From positions 248,001-312,000 of the forward strand of contig MU119233.1 of NCBI GenBank assembly GCA_014904845.1: a stretch of DNA of 64,000 nucleotides, given 5' to 3'. Below are positions 12,261-23,509 of the stretch, piece after piece. Every line of letters starts with the position of its first letter. Position 1 is the first letter of the stretch. The position numbers and the translations under genes were made by a program. This DNA is from Acephala macrosclerotiorum. Taxonomy: Eukaryota > Ascomycota > Leotiomycetes > Helotiales > Mollisiaceae. The notes below the pieces were generated by a model that saw only the letters and a list, made by a program, of their open reading frames with translations, was not told the origin of the DNA and did no database searches.

Positions 12261-14198
12261 CTACGTCACATATCTGAAGTAAGGCTGCTGCTCATCCGTC
12301 TCATCCAGATACTCCGTAACCAAAACCTCGATCTCATTGGTATCAACATCAACCGCCTTCCCGTGAACCATATCCTTCTTCTTGTTCTGCCAGGCAGCAA
12401 CAATCCAGTAGATACCCATCAATACGGCACAAACAACGAAAGTCGTCAGAGCAGAGATGATACCGCCAGTGTAGCGAGGAGCCTGCGATGTCCGGAATGT
12501 TTGGGGTCCGATCATGTTACCGACCGCATACCCAACGTGCAGCATACCGTATGTGACAGCGCGCTTGGTGTGACCGGCTGTGTTTGCCATGGGAAGGGTT
12601 TGAGCTGTTGAGTATGGACCTGGAGGGGGCAATTAGCTCATTGATCTCGAGGAAGCGAGTCAAATAAAAGTTCACTTACCCCAATACATGTACATCAAAT
12701 ACAAACCGATCATCTGTCCTGCCATGTTGGATCGTGGCAGAACATATGCCAAAATGGTGCCGATGAGAGGAGGTGCGCAGGCCATCATGACACAAAGGCA
12801 ACGTCGATTGTGCCACCTGCCTGCAAGATACGAGAATACTAATGCAGCGAGAGTCGACATAACTCCTGTAGGCATCGAAAGTAGTGCCGATGTTTGCGAA
12901 TCATAGCCCAAGCCTTTGATAATGAGAGGTCCAAACGTGATCAATGCTGCATTGGAGATATTGATGGCGATACTAAAGAAGAACTGTAGCCAGAATTTGA
13001 GGTCGACGACACTTTCGATGGCTTGATCCCATTTCCACTTGTGGTTCTCCATACCGGTCTTGTTTTCTGCTAGACGTTGGACGGCGTGCCATTTCTCTTC
13101 TTTGGTGAGAAAGAATGCGTTCATTGGCGAATCGGGAAGGAAGAAATAGAGGACAATCGAGTAGAGGATATTGATGGAGCCGGTGAGCAGGAATAGGTAT
13201 TGCCATCGCTTCAAGGGTGCGTCGTCGGGAATCTGTCCCACAACCCAAGACCAAAATCCATTGACGACAGAGGAAAAGCAACTGAGAATGACTAGATATT
13301 TTGTTAGTCAACCGAGAACTCGAAGATTTTCGTGAAAGAGAACTTACAAGCAATCCTCCAAGGCTGTTCTCGGATCTTCCAAAAGTTGCCAATGATCAGC
13401 ATCAATCCTGGTTGGATGATGCTCTCGAAGAACCCCACTATACATAAATCAGTATGGGATTTGAAGTATGATTTGTGAGTTGAGGAGTTCAGGAGCCGAG
13501 TTCACAATACTCGCGGCGAGCTCGGCTCTGAATATCGCCTTAATCATAGGGTAGAGTTTCACGTACTGAAAAATCTAATAGCCATTATACCACTGAAACG
13601 AGCCTCAAGTGCCATCAACAGTGTACAGCATGACCAGATGATAGAGCAGATAGCCATAAACTTGGCGGTAGGGAGTCGATGAACCAGATATGTCAGGGGA
13701 AATGTTCCCGCGATCATCTATATGCCATATTAGCGATGAGACCAGATGCCAGAAATGTTTGACGTCAAGACTTACACCAAGTGACAAGATGCTCCCACAC
13801 CAGCTGTATTCCTGCCCCTTCAAGCCATTGTCGGTCGAAAACCCGTAGAGAGCCGCCGTAGACAGCTCAACCTTGTCGACTGCACTGAGAATGGCGAAGA
13901 ACATCAACTAAAGCGGTATCAGACCCAGATATGGAGGCGTTCCTCGAGGCAGCTGACGTACAAATGGAATCATCCATCCATCAATCTTTTTCATCATCCT
14001 CTTCTCCGCCTCGGGAGTCATGGGAGGGTATGGTCCATTGTTCGCTAAGAATTCTGCTGCTTTATCAATCTTTTGAAGGTCTAGATTGGCAAGCAGTCCC
14101 TTAGGGCTTTGTGAGCTTCCATCAATGTCGGACTCAGCGACCATGATCTGCTCTTGAGGATCCGAGACCATGGGTGCTGTCTTCTCGGCAGCGCCCAT
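12261..14198 (-). CDS. MFS transporter, allantoate permease / anion:cation symporter type
   Basis: Plasma-membrane proton-coupled carrier of small organic anions. Six exons on the minus strand: 14198-13962, 13907-13776, 13717-13567, 13437-13348, 13291-12680, 12619-12261, about 526 residues, the usual length for the DAL5-like group. The family pattern is visible: a long cytosolic N-terminus ending KKIDGWMIPF, then SAVDKVELSTAALYGF, GTFPLTYLVHRLPTAK, GFFESIIQPG, the central loop after the sixth helix (DSPMNAFFLTKEEK), and YSTAQTLPMANTAGHTKR before the last helices. A cytosolic acidic tail closes the protein. The substrate is unknown; relatives carry allantoate, nicotinate, cysteine, pantothenate or dipeptides. 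It is divergent from the oxoprolinase gene, so uptake of a substrate of that enzyme is a reasonable guess. Confidence 0.93.
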
Positions 14199-15255
14199 CT
14201 TGCCACAGCTTGTGAGAAAAGAATAACGAAATGTATCAAGAGGTTTTTGTTACCGTGACTCAAACTTTGAGCTGCTTGAATAGTGGTTGAACTGTGGAAG
14301 GAGAGCTTGTCAAGATGGCGAGTACGTATTTATGTTGAAGGTTGCAAGAACAACTTCCACAAAAAAAGGAAGCAAGATAAGAATGATAGATAGCAGAGAT
14401 AAGTTGGATGCAGATGGAAATCTTGATAGTGGCATGTCATGAGTTTCCCCGTGCGGACTTCTACACAAAAAGTCTATCCAGGGCCAAGACCATCTTGGAT
14501 GGACTCGCGGTCGCCTAGAGGTGCGGAACGAACTACGTAGCAGGCATTGAGGGCCCTCCTCTCGTATGCCATGATATCTGCAATGATAAATATCCCCAGG
14601 AATGGTTCGTGAGGGATGTGCAATCAAAAGTGGGATGTTCTTCGTTAGACATTTATGATGTTGATAAGAGGATAAGTGAAGGAAGGTCGAAGCGTTCAGG
14701 TGCTGCAGCACTAGCTCGCAGTGAAGCTCAGCGCGGCGACGCGTTGTGGTGGGTCTCTCTTGCCCTGAATTGTCGTGTCCTCCAACATCTTCAACCAACA
14801 ATATTGAGAATCTCCAGCCTGCACGATTAACGGGCCCACGAAAGCAGGTGCAAGCGTATCTATCTGCGAGTAAGTAGGTAATCCTACAAGGGACCGCCGA
14901 ACGATATGCTATGCCAACCTTGGGGCAGAATCGCCGACTGCATCGCGTTGACCTTCTAGGTTACCTGCACACTTCTCAGTCCCAGCGGAAGGAGCCCAGT
15001 CGAGAGCGAATCTACAAGGAGGAGAAGCATATTCTGCGATCTGCAATTGCAGGGCCCCATTCGAGCGATTGGGGTCGTTGGATGGGCAAGAGATGTGTGA
15101 TGCAGGCCGATACAAATCTGGAGAGCTACTGGAAGGTTGCATATCTGCAGAACATGCCATTTCAGTAGCTGAACCCTTTGTTTCGAAATTTTCTATTGTA
15201 GACCTTCTCTTATCGTTTTGGTCATTTGCCTTGCTTTCTCTTTCATCTCACCACA
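14199..15255. promoter_or_regulatory. shared divergent promoter region of transporter and oxoprolinase
   Basis: 1.06 kb between two start codons. Open frames inside it (for example on the minus strand at 14310-14801) have no recognisable motif and look like chance. No operator can be named from sequence alone. Confidence 0.5.
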
Positions 15256-18200
15256 ATGGCACCACATCGGATTGAAGCAGAGGAGTTTTCAAAGTCGGTC
15301 AAGATTGCTATCGGTATGCTAGATTGAGAGCACAAGTTTGAAGCGACCATTAAGCTGACTCTTGCTTCCAGACAGAGGCGGAACATTCACAGTATAGCAA
15401 ACCGCTTGACCTTTAGGAAACTTGTTTACACTTTGAACAGGATGTTTGGGCGGCTGTAGACGGGCAACCAGATATTGTTCTCAAGCTACTTTCAGTCGAC
15501 CCCGGCAACTATGCTGATGCACCATCGGAAGGTATTCGACGGGTGCTTGAGCAGGTAACGGGCACCTCGATACCCCGAACTGCGCCCCTTCCGAAAGCCC
15601 ATATTCATTCCATTCGAATGGGGACAACAGTTGCTACAAATGGTGCGCAAAGCTATCCTCGTCAGCTTGCTATAGTTCTGATCAGTTCCCAGCATTACTT
15701 GAGAGGAAAGGCACCCGTCACGCCCTGATTGTGACGAAAGGCTTCCGCGACTTGATTGACATCGGTAATCAGGCAAGACCTAGACTCTTCGACTTAGCTA
15801 TCAGCAAGCCAGAAACTCTTTACGACAAAGTCATCGAAATCGATGAGCGAGTTACTGTTGAAGAATTCAGCGAGGACCCCTCTCCTCCAACAACACCTAA
15901 AGATTTGATACCCGGCGTTCTGGTCAAAGGCAGCACGGGAGAGCTTGTTCGAATTCTTCAGCCATTTGACGAGGGCGAAGCAAGAACGAAGCTGCTCGCT
16001 TTAAAGGCAGATGGCATTGACGCCCTGGCGATATGCTTCTGTCATTCATACATCTTTCCTGATCACGAACGCCGCATGGCTGAAATAGCCCTGGAAATTG
16101 GCTTTCGACACGTTTCGCTTTCGTCTGCTGTTGGAGCCAAGATGATCAGGATGTTGGCACGAGGTAGTTCAGCTTCCGCTGATGCTTACTTGACGCCCGA
16201 GATCAAAGCGTATGTGGATACATTCGCTCAAGGATTTGAAGGTGGCAATCTTGATGGCGTGAAATGTGAGTTTATGCAAAGCGACGGAGGATTGGTCAAC
16301 CACAAAGTCTTCAGTGGCTTGTGAGGCATTCTGAGCGGTCCCGCTGGTAAGTGGAAATATCAATCCCATCTCACAGACCTTTTCCTCGAAGGTATTGCAG
16401 CTAATTCCAACTTCGGAATAGGTGGTGTTGTTGGATACGCAAGGACATCTTATGATCAAAAGACTCCACTTGTTGGCTTTGACATGGGCGGTACGGCTAT
16501 CTTCTTCTTCGGGTTTAATCTTCTTGTCTAACTCCAGAAGGCACCTCGACCGACGTTAGCCGATACGGAGGCAGCTTTGATCATGTCTTCGAAACCACCA
16601 CAGCAGGTGTCGTGATTCAAAGCCCACAACTGGACATCAACACTGTCGCTGCTGGAGGAGGAAGTATCTTGTTCTGGAAGAATGGCTTGTTTCAAGTCGG
16701 ACCTCAGGTAGGCTACTACCATGGTTGTCTGGTGCTGAGCTGATCTATATGGCAGAGTGCTGGCGCTCATCCAGGTCCTGCATCATACCGTAAGGGTGGT
16801 CCATTGACTGTCACTGACGCCAATCTCTTCCTCGGCCGACTCATACCTTCCTACTTTCCGTCCATCTTCGGCCCTACTGAGGACATGCCTCTGGACACGG
16901 ACATCGTAGCAGAGAAGTTCAAGGTATTGACGGCGTCAATCAATGCCGATAGCGGAAAGTCAATGACCTCCGAAGAAGTAGCAATGGGGTTTATCGATGT
17001 CGCCAATGAGTCCATGTCTAGGCCCATCCGGGCTATCACAGAAGCTCGAGGCTACGAAACAGGAGCACATAACCTTGCTGTCTTCGGTGGTGCTGGAGGC
17101 CAACATGCCTGCGAGCTCGCGAAGAAGCTTGGCATCAACCGAATCATCATTCACAAGTTCTCTAGTATCTTGTCGGCATATGGGATGGCTCTTGCTGAAG
17201 TCGTTCAGGAAGCGCAAGAGCCAAGCAGCGAGTTCTACTCTGCCGAATCTTCACCACGTCTTGAAGCTGCCCTTGAGGACCTGCAACTGAGGGTCAGAGA
17301 TGGGTTGCTGGGCCAGGGTATCAGCCAGAAAGAAATTAAGTACCAGAAGTATCTACATTTGAGATATGAAGGGACTGAAACGCAACTCATGATCCCAAAA
17401 CCTGCAGATGGGGACTATCGAGCGTCTTTCGAGCGGGAGCATCTGCGAGAATTGTCATTCATCTTCCCAGCATCCAGAAAGGTAATGGTAGACGATGTCC
17501 GTGTACGAGGTACAGGCGGCAATGGGGAAATCATGCAAGACGGCGAGACTTTGGTAGAGGAAATGAAGTCTATTGAGCTAGCCACGGAAGCGAAAACCAC
17601 TGATGCCGCTCATGAGGTAAGTCGATTTCTCCAGATGCAGACACGCCTAACATCACTCAGGTCAAGGTGTACTTCCCAGGATCGGGCTATCAAATGACGC
17701 CAGTGTTCCTCCTCGATGGCCTTAATCGCAGGACCACCATCCGCGGTCCTGCTGTTGTCATCGACAAGACGCAAACCATTGTGCTTGTTCCAGGCTCGAA
17801 AGCGAGCATCTTGACCTCACACGTGATCATTGATCTTGGTGAAGCCAAGATAGCCGTTGGCGAAGTTGCGTTGCCACAGACAGTCAACCCAGTTCACCTA
17901 TCCGTCTTTGGCCATCGTTTCATGGGCATCGGTACGTGCTGCATTCCGGGGTCTCAATGTTCGACTTAGAAATTTGCTGATGCTGATTATTCTATAGCTG
18001 AACAAATGGGCCGGACTTTGCAAAGAACCAGCTTGTCATTGAATATCAAAGAGAGACTTGATTATTCTTGTGCCATTTTTGGACCAGATGGCGAGCTGGT
18101 CGCCAATGCTCCTCATGTTCCCGTCCACTTGGGAAGCATGAGCTATGCCGTCAAGTACCAGCAAGAACTTCACGGAAGCAATCTTCGACCCGGAGACGTA

Positions 18201-19708
18201 TTAGTCTCTAATCACCCAGGTTCGTTCCTCCAGAATCGGCCTCGATGCTTTCCACTAACATCCATCCCACAGAGGCTGGCGGGACCCATTTACCAGACAT
18301 CACAGTCATCACGCCTGTGTTCGACAGCACTGGCGAGAACATATGTTTCTTCACAGCATCCCGTGGTCATCATGCCGACATCGGTGGCCTTGGTGGAACG
18401 TCAATGAATCCCAACTCTATGTTCCTCTGGCATGAAGGTGCCGCTATCAAATCTTTCTTCTTAGTCCGAGATAACAAATTCGACGAAGAAGGCATCTTGG
18501 AAATCCTCAAGAAACCAGGCGACTATCCCGGATGCGCGCCAGCCAGAAGGACGGCAGAGAACCTATCGGATCTTCAAGCACAGATCGCGGCCAACAACAA
18601 AGGACGCTTGCTGATTGAGTCGCTCGTGGAAGAATATGGACAGTCTGTTGTCCAATTCTACATGAGAAAGATCCAAGAGAATGCCGAGATTGCTGTAAGA
18701 GGCTACCTCAAAGGCGCACGAGACAAGTTTGGTCCTGGAGTCGATCTCGTCGCAGAAGATTACATGGACAACGGCTCGAAAATGTGCGTGAGCATCTCGA
18801 TCGACGAAAGTGGATTCGGCACCTTTGACTTCACAGGCACCACATGTGAGATGCTCTCAAACATGAATGCACCTCCCGCAATCACATACTCAGCTCTCAT
18901 CTACACCCTCCGCCTCCTCATCGGCTCCGATATCCCAATGAACCAGGGCTGCCTAGCACCAACTAAGATTATCATCCCCAAGAAGACGTTCCTAAACCCT
19001 ACGACGGACCGTGCTGTTTGTGCTGGCAACACGCAGACTTCTCAGCGTCTAGTCGATCTCTTGCTCAAGGCTTTCAGAGCAGCAGCCGCTTCGCAAGGAT
19101 GCATGAATTGCTTTGGCTTCTTCGGTCGCTCAGCTGTTGACAAATCGGTGCTCACATTTCAGTATGGCGAGACGATGGCTGGTGGCAGTGGTGCTGTGCC
19201 TGGCTCGCATGGGGCAAGTGGAGTTCAGGTTCACATGACCAACACTCGAACGACGGATGCCGAGATGCTGGAGAAACGATATCCAGTCATTGTCCGCGAC
19301 TTCTCAATCCGTGAAGGCAGTGGTGGGAAAGGAAAATGGAACGGTGGAAATGGTATCGTGAGAGATATCGAATGCCGTGTTCCACTGATGTTCAGTCTCG
19401 TGACTGAGAGGAGAGTCATCAGGCCTTATGGCATGGAGGGTGGTGAGCCTGGACATCTTGGTGCTAATTATTGGGTACAGAAAGGGGAGGATGGTGAGTA
19501 TACGTGGTTGAATATTGGACCTAAGGGCCAGGTTGATATGGCTGCTGGTGATAGGTGCGTTGTGCATACTCCCGGTGGGGGGGCTTGGGGTAGCGTTGGG
19601 GATGTTGAAGATGGTCTTGAGGCCGTCTCTACTACGGAGCAACATAATTTCACTCCGCGCGCCACAGGGAGTCACTATGCTTATGTAGCTACGCAGGAGG
19701 ATGCGTAG
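15256..19708 (+). pseudogene. 5-oxoprolinase-type ATP-dependent hydrolase (HyuA-HyuB fusion) with an in-frame TGA
   Basis: Cytosolic enzyme that opens 5-oxoproline (pyroglutamate) to glutamate with ATP. Ten exons: 15256-15313, 15372-15391, 15441-15642, 15693-16346, 16422-16490, 16541-16707 (or from 16538), 16756-17616, 17661-17931, 17998-18219, 18273-19708; about 1,320 codons, as expected. HyuA starts with AIDRGGTFTD, the oxoprolinase form of this phosphate-binding motif; [26 protein letters not shown] and GGAGGQHACE follow. HyuB carries ERLDYSCAIF, HVPVHLGSM, NHP-EAGGTHLPDI, ASRGHHADIGG and VHTPGGGAWG. All junctions keep the frame. The only defect is TGA at 16322-16324 (about codon 304), where the family has an Arg before GILSGPAG; CGA to TGA is one transition. 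Either the gene is dead in this strain, or this is a base error. A good donor-like GTGAGG overlaps the stop but splicing there would remove SGPAG. Confidence 0.85.
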
Positions 19709-20212
19709 AGTGATAGGCTCATCTATGTAGATAAGTTTAGACGAGGCACCATCGTTGGATGCTTCAGTACCACCGTTATTGAAGGACCTAGCCATAATGA
19801 TATCGAAGTTTGGATGCCTGATAAAGCTTTTCAATTCTAGATTCTATCAACTTTTCGGTTTCACTCTTCGGCCGATGATTACGGGCTGAACCGCTGACAA
19901 GGCCTTGGCACTCATCATCCTCATCCCACTTCATCAACTCGATTGAATTTGTAAGTTTGAATTACATTCGTACCATTTGCCAACCACTCTCCGTTCTTCA
20001 AATATCTTTAAACCCGTCTCGGGGTTAAGCAGTCTCCCCCATTAATCTTCTTGACAATCAAATATTGAAGCCCCCGACTCTACCCCACCATCATCCCACC
20101 CCACCTCATACCTTCTCCAACATCAACAAACAAAAAGGGAACCCCAGGCCTCAACGCTTGCGTCATCGCGCCCAAGAACCCAAAACCCTCCCACTCACCT
20201 CCCAAGAAACAA
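19709..20212. other. intergenic region
   Basis: 504 bp between the oxoprolinase stop and the small monooxygenase-like gene. The right part is C/T-rich, like a fungal leader. No further gene is seen. Confidence 0.5.
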
Positions 20213-20666
20213 ATGACCCTCTTCGTCACCATCCACGTCTCACCCGAAAACACCGAGAAATTCAAAGAGCGCATCGACCCGTTTGGAAAGCATGTTCTGA
20301 GGCGGCTGAATGTCTTCTTTTTGATGTGTTTCGGGATTCGGAGGTTCCGGGGGGGTTTAGGTTTGTGGAGGTTTGGAGTAAGGGACGGGAGTGGTTTGAG
20401 AAGGTATGTTGCTTGAGAGATGGGGAAAGGGGCTGATGAGCGATAGGAACAATTGACGAAGCCGTACTATGCTAGCTTGTGGGTGAAGTCGATGCCGTTG
20501 TTGGTTGAGGAAGGTGAGTTTGTGCGAATTAAATTGTGGGATGGTGTTTGCTGATTTAATGGTAGCTAAGATGGAGTATTTTGAGAGGGAGGGCGAAGGA
20601 AGTATTTGGAGTGATGAGTATCTAGCTGGCGGAAGGAAGATGGAGAAGACGCAAGTGGTTGCATGA
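20213..20666 (+). pseudogene. ABM-type (antibiotic biosynthesis monooxygenase-like) small protein, frameshifted
   Basis: Small ferredoxin-like-fold protein of the ABM superfamily, about 118 residues. The start at 20213 gives MTLFVTIHVSPENTEKFKE. The frame must then move by one base near 20266-20271 to continue with AHRPVWKACSEAAECLLFDV, FRFVEVWSKG and WFEK. Introns 20404-20446 and 20514-20565 lead to EQLTKPYYASLWV and the end KTQVVA. The whole domain is recognisable, so the gene was functional recently or the missing base is an assembly error. No intron fits at the break. The substrate is unknown; such proteins often accompany catabolic or secondary-metabolite genes. Confidence 0.7.
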
Positions 20667-20694
20667 CAGTTTGTTTTAAGTAAAGTATGGGACA

Positions 20695-21240
20695 TTCATA
20701 ACCACCGTGATAAATGATTAAATTAAATTAGATTATGAGTCGTTAATCATAATTTAATCATGAAAATATACTGTTAATCATAATTTAATCTAAATCTAAT
20801 CAAGTTAATCATGATTATATTACATTAACTTGATTAACACGTGACTAAATGCGGNNNNNNNNNNNNNNNNNNNNNNNNNNNNNNNNNNNNNNNNNNNNNN
20901 NNNNNNNNNNNNNNNNNNNNNNNNNNNNNNNNNNNNNNNNNNNNCTATTTCGAATCTTCGACTCTTTGCCACTTTATTATAAATCAAGTAAAATTATTTA
21001 TAGTTTTTTTTATCAAATATAACTTATTTTAATATGTGAGGTCTTTATAATTTCGAAAAGTATTATTTTTTGCTAGAGTCACGTGGTTAATCATAGTTAA
21101 TCATGATTATAATTAATTATAATTATAATTATAATCATGATTTTTTGGATTTTGATTAATCATAATTTAATTTAATTTAATCAAGTTAATCATGATTTTA
21201 ATCAATTAACGTGATTATTTTTGATCACGTTGTTCATAAC
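20695..21240. mobile_element. short hAT-like non-autonomous element with 8-bp target duplication, containing an assembly gap
   Basis: The 8-mer TTCATAAC occurs at 20695-20702 and again at 21233-21240. Between them, 20703-21232 starts CACCGTGAT and ends (read on the other strand) CAACGTGAT, giving imperfect terminal inverted repeats. Both arms are filled with copies of an AT-rich palindromic word, TTAATCATGATTA, and each arm holds a CACGTGAC motif next to the core. Eight-base duplications and CA..G ends are typical of hAT elements. No transposase frame is present in what is visible, and 90 bases are unknown. The element inserted between two decayed genes. Confidence 0.65.
20855..20944. other. 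assembly gap (90 N)
   Basis: Ninety undetermined bases inside the AT-rich element. The stated size may be a placeholder, so the true length of the element is unknown. Confidence 0.99.
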
Positions 21241-21291
21241 TCCATGATTTTGAATTTCGTCTTCGAGAATTTTCGCCTCCTCATTTCCCCC

Positions 21292-22072
21292 TCAACTTCT
21301 GCTCCTCAACCCACTCCACAGCACAGTATCCAGATACTTGACATCGAATCTCGACTTGAGCACCGCTTCACGACCTTCATACATATTCCACCCGTTATAA
21401 TAGTTCCCGTGCCACGCCAACGCCTCATGGAGCCCATTTTCACCAACAGGACACACATCCTCATCAGCCTCGTTATCATCGCGACACAACTCGTCCCCAT
21501 GGTCCACAAACTGCGCATTCGCAAACAGCGGACCTTCTCCCCTTTCCGCAACAACACACAAACTTTCATCTGGGAACGGCTTTAACTCCTATCTTCTACC
21601 AAACAGCTCGCAGCTCATCGCTGATAAGTTCCCAGACCTCGAAATCAACAACAAAATCTTGCAGTATGCTGAATTCAACAAATGTATCGAGCAGATCCGA
21701 GACAATTTTCTTTGCAGACGCGCTCTTTGAGGTGCCCAACGATGATTCTCGTTGTTGAACCACCAGTGGTCCACATTCCGGAGGTTTTAACCCCCCTCGC
21801 GGATTGAGTGTATCCGCGAGTAATGAATACTGTAGACATGCATCACTTGGTATCATTCTCCCCTCAATATCAAATATAGGCTTGATATCTGTAGTGAGAT
21901 ATATCTAATCTCGAGAGAGATTGATCTAGCATTCAGGCGAGCATTTTGAGGCGTCTTTACCGAAATGGAGCTCTTGGTATGTCTTCTTGGCTTCTGCGCG
22001 GGATTCTTGTGCATATGTGAGATGCGTATGTGCTGGCCGACTGGCGGTAGAGGGTTGGAACTCGGAGTACAT
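21292..22072 (-). pseudogene. decayed gene of unknown family
   Basis: Three coding-like stretches line up on the minus strand. The first starts at ATG 22072 (MYSEFQPS) and ends at 21961 before a GTAAAG intron (21960-21889). The second continues with DIKPIFDIEG, PRGGLKPPECGP and DELRAVW, then meets TAG at about 21601. The third, one frame over, carries PDESLCVVAERGEG and ALAWHGNYYNGWN and ends at 21292. TAG where CAG would continue, plus a one-base shift just after it, indicates decay. I recognise no domain. The hAT-like element lies about 50 bp beyond its 3' end, and a 2EXR gene on the same strand lies about 100 bp upstream. Confidence 0.5.
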
Positions 22073-22175
22073 CTGGGAGAGCTAGCTTTCCCTGCCCCTC
22101 ACTTTTTGATCAGTAGATGCGCAACTAATGGTGTCCTCTCTCGTGGACGACTTCTGGTAACTCCGAATGCTTCCA

Positions 22176-22949
22176 CTAAGTAGGCCGATAGACATTGCCA
22201 TCTCTGCCCCCTTTATCGATATAACACCGAGTGATTTCGAAATTGAAAATGGCCGAGCGACCTTTCAGCAGGTCTTTGACATTCTTGTCATTCTTAATCC
22301 ACTGCCAGATGTTGTCATCGTCGTGAATCAAGAACTGGTACCCCACGCTATACTGGCTTGGTCCACTTGGGAACGGAGAGTTCTCCCATCTTACCATGGG
22401 ATCATCTTCTCCAGCCGCGAGAGGTTCGAACTCTTGCAATTCCATGCTCTCATGCACCGGCCCACTCCCTTTCTCATAGACAGGCCGCACCGAGCGCAAG
22501 TTCAAAAACTGTTTGAATCGCCTCTCGCAAACACTGTGGAAGAGCCGCCTCCAAGTTCTAGCGCTGATGGTGAGATTTGAAAACAGAGCCTCGAAGTCGG
22601 GACTCGTATATAAGTCTTCGTATAGAAAGTACACTAATTCGTCCATATTGTGATGATTTTTGAAGTTGCTAATCAGGTAGACAGTATCTCGCAAAGGGTC
22701 GACATAGCAGCCTATATTCTCGTTTAGCCCCAATCGTATCTGATGGTAAACCCTCAATCCTTCATGTCGAGATTCTCGATCGATCCGAAGGACAACTGGT
22801 CTTGGAATGTGTGTTGAGTACCGTCGAAGATTGTGCTCGTAGTGAATTGGGACCAATCGGGGGCCAGGCAGGCAGAAGTGCCAAATGAGGCAGCGCGGTT
22901 CTACTGGGAGTCTTTGGAAAGGAGAGAAAAGCTCCAGGGTTGTGGCCAT
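22176..22949 (-). CDS. 2EXR-domain protein
   Basis: Single-exon protein of 257 residues starting MATTLELFSPFQRLP. The N-terminal block F-x2-LP-x-E-x-R-x2-IW (FQRLPVEPRCLIW), followed by PRLVPIHYE and by the pattern VVLRIDRESRHEG, is the hallmark of the fungal 2EXR family, whose biochemical function is not known. The middle (YVDPLRDTVYLISNF) is also typical. The C-terminal half is variable. There is no signal peptide or membrane segment. These proteins occur in large numbers in Leotiomycetes and Sordariomycetes and are often lineage-specific. Confidence 0.85.
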   Translation of the reverse strand: MATTLELFSPFQRLPVEPRCLIWHFCLPGPRLVPIHYEHNLRRYSTHIPRPVVLRIDRESRHEGLRVYHQIRLGLNENIGCYVDPLRDTVYLISNFKNHHNMDELVYFLYEDLYTSPDFEALFSNLTISARTWRRLFHSVCERRFKQFLNLRSVRPVYEKGSGPVHESMELQEFEPLAAGEDDPMVRWENSPFPSGPSQYSVGYQFLIHDDDNIWQWIKNDKNVKDLLKGRSAIFNFEITRCYIDKGGRDGNVYRPT

Positions 22950-23509
22950 CTTTGTTGCGATGTGATTGCCCAGATTATGGCGGATATTTCTATCCTCAAA
23001 CGATGTTTTGGAATGCTCTCTGTTGCAATGTGCTCGTCTAGAGAAAGGAAGGGAAATGTATGCTCGAGCGATGCCGAGTTAGATGGAGATAAAGGCTCCG
23101 TGGCGGCGAAGTTTTCCTGATGTGATGCGATCACCTTGCTGTATCCATTCAAAGGAGGCCAGGAAAATATATCAGATCCGATCTGGGGATCTGGTCTAGT
23201 AAAGCGTCCGAATCGAAATATCGCTGGCTGGTAATGTTTGGGACCTAACACAATTAGTTGGAACAAGTTGCGGGAGCCAACCCTGAATGAGCCAACTCCA
23301 GCCCGCACATGTTCTCAATAACCGCTGGTATCCAGGGGGCCAAGTATCAAGGAAAGGGAATAAACCCAGAGGCTGAAGATGGTATGGGGTATCAAATCAA
23401 GAACTGGCCCAGAGGTGGACTTTTTCTACCTGTATGCTCGCTAAATACCCACAGCACCCACACCCAAGATTCCATCCCACCTAAGAGAACGTTGATACAT
23501 TCAACCATA
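22950..23509. other. intergenic region
   Basis: 560 bp that must hold the 2EXR promoter and the 3' UTR of SEC24. An open frame on the minus strand (22901-23308) shows no motif and is not supported. Confidence 0.5.

Noticed and set aside
14310..14801. 163-codon minus-strand frame upstream of the MFS gene
   Set aside because: No conserved feature; it lies in the divergent promoter region and is best explained by chance.
20065..20436. Long plus-strand frame covering the start of the ABM gene
   Set aside because: Its N-terminal half is low-complexity leader sequence; only the second half matches the ABM domain, which is better explained by a frameshift from the ATG at 20213.
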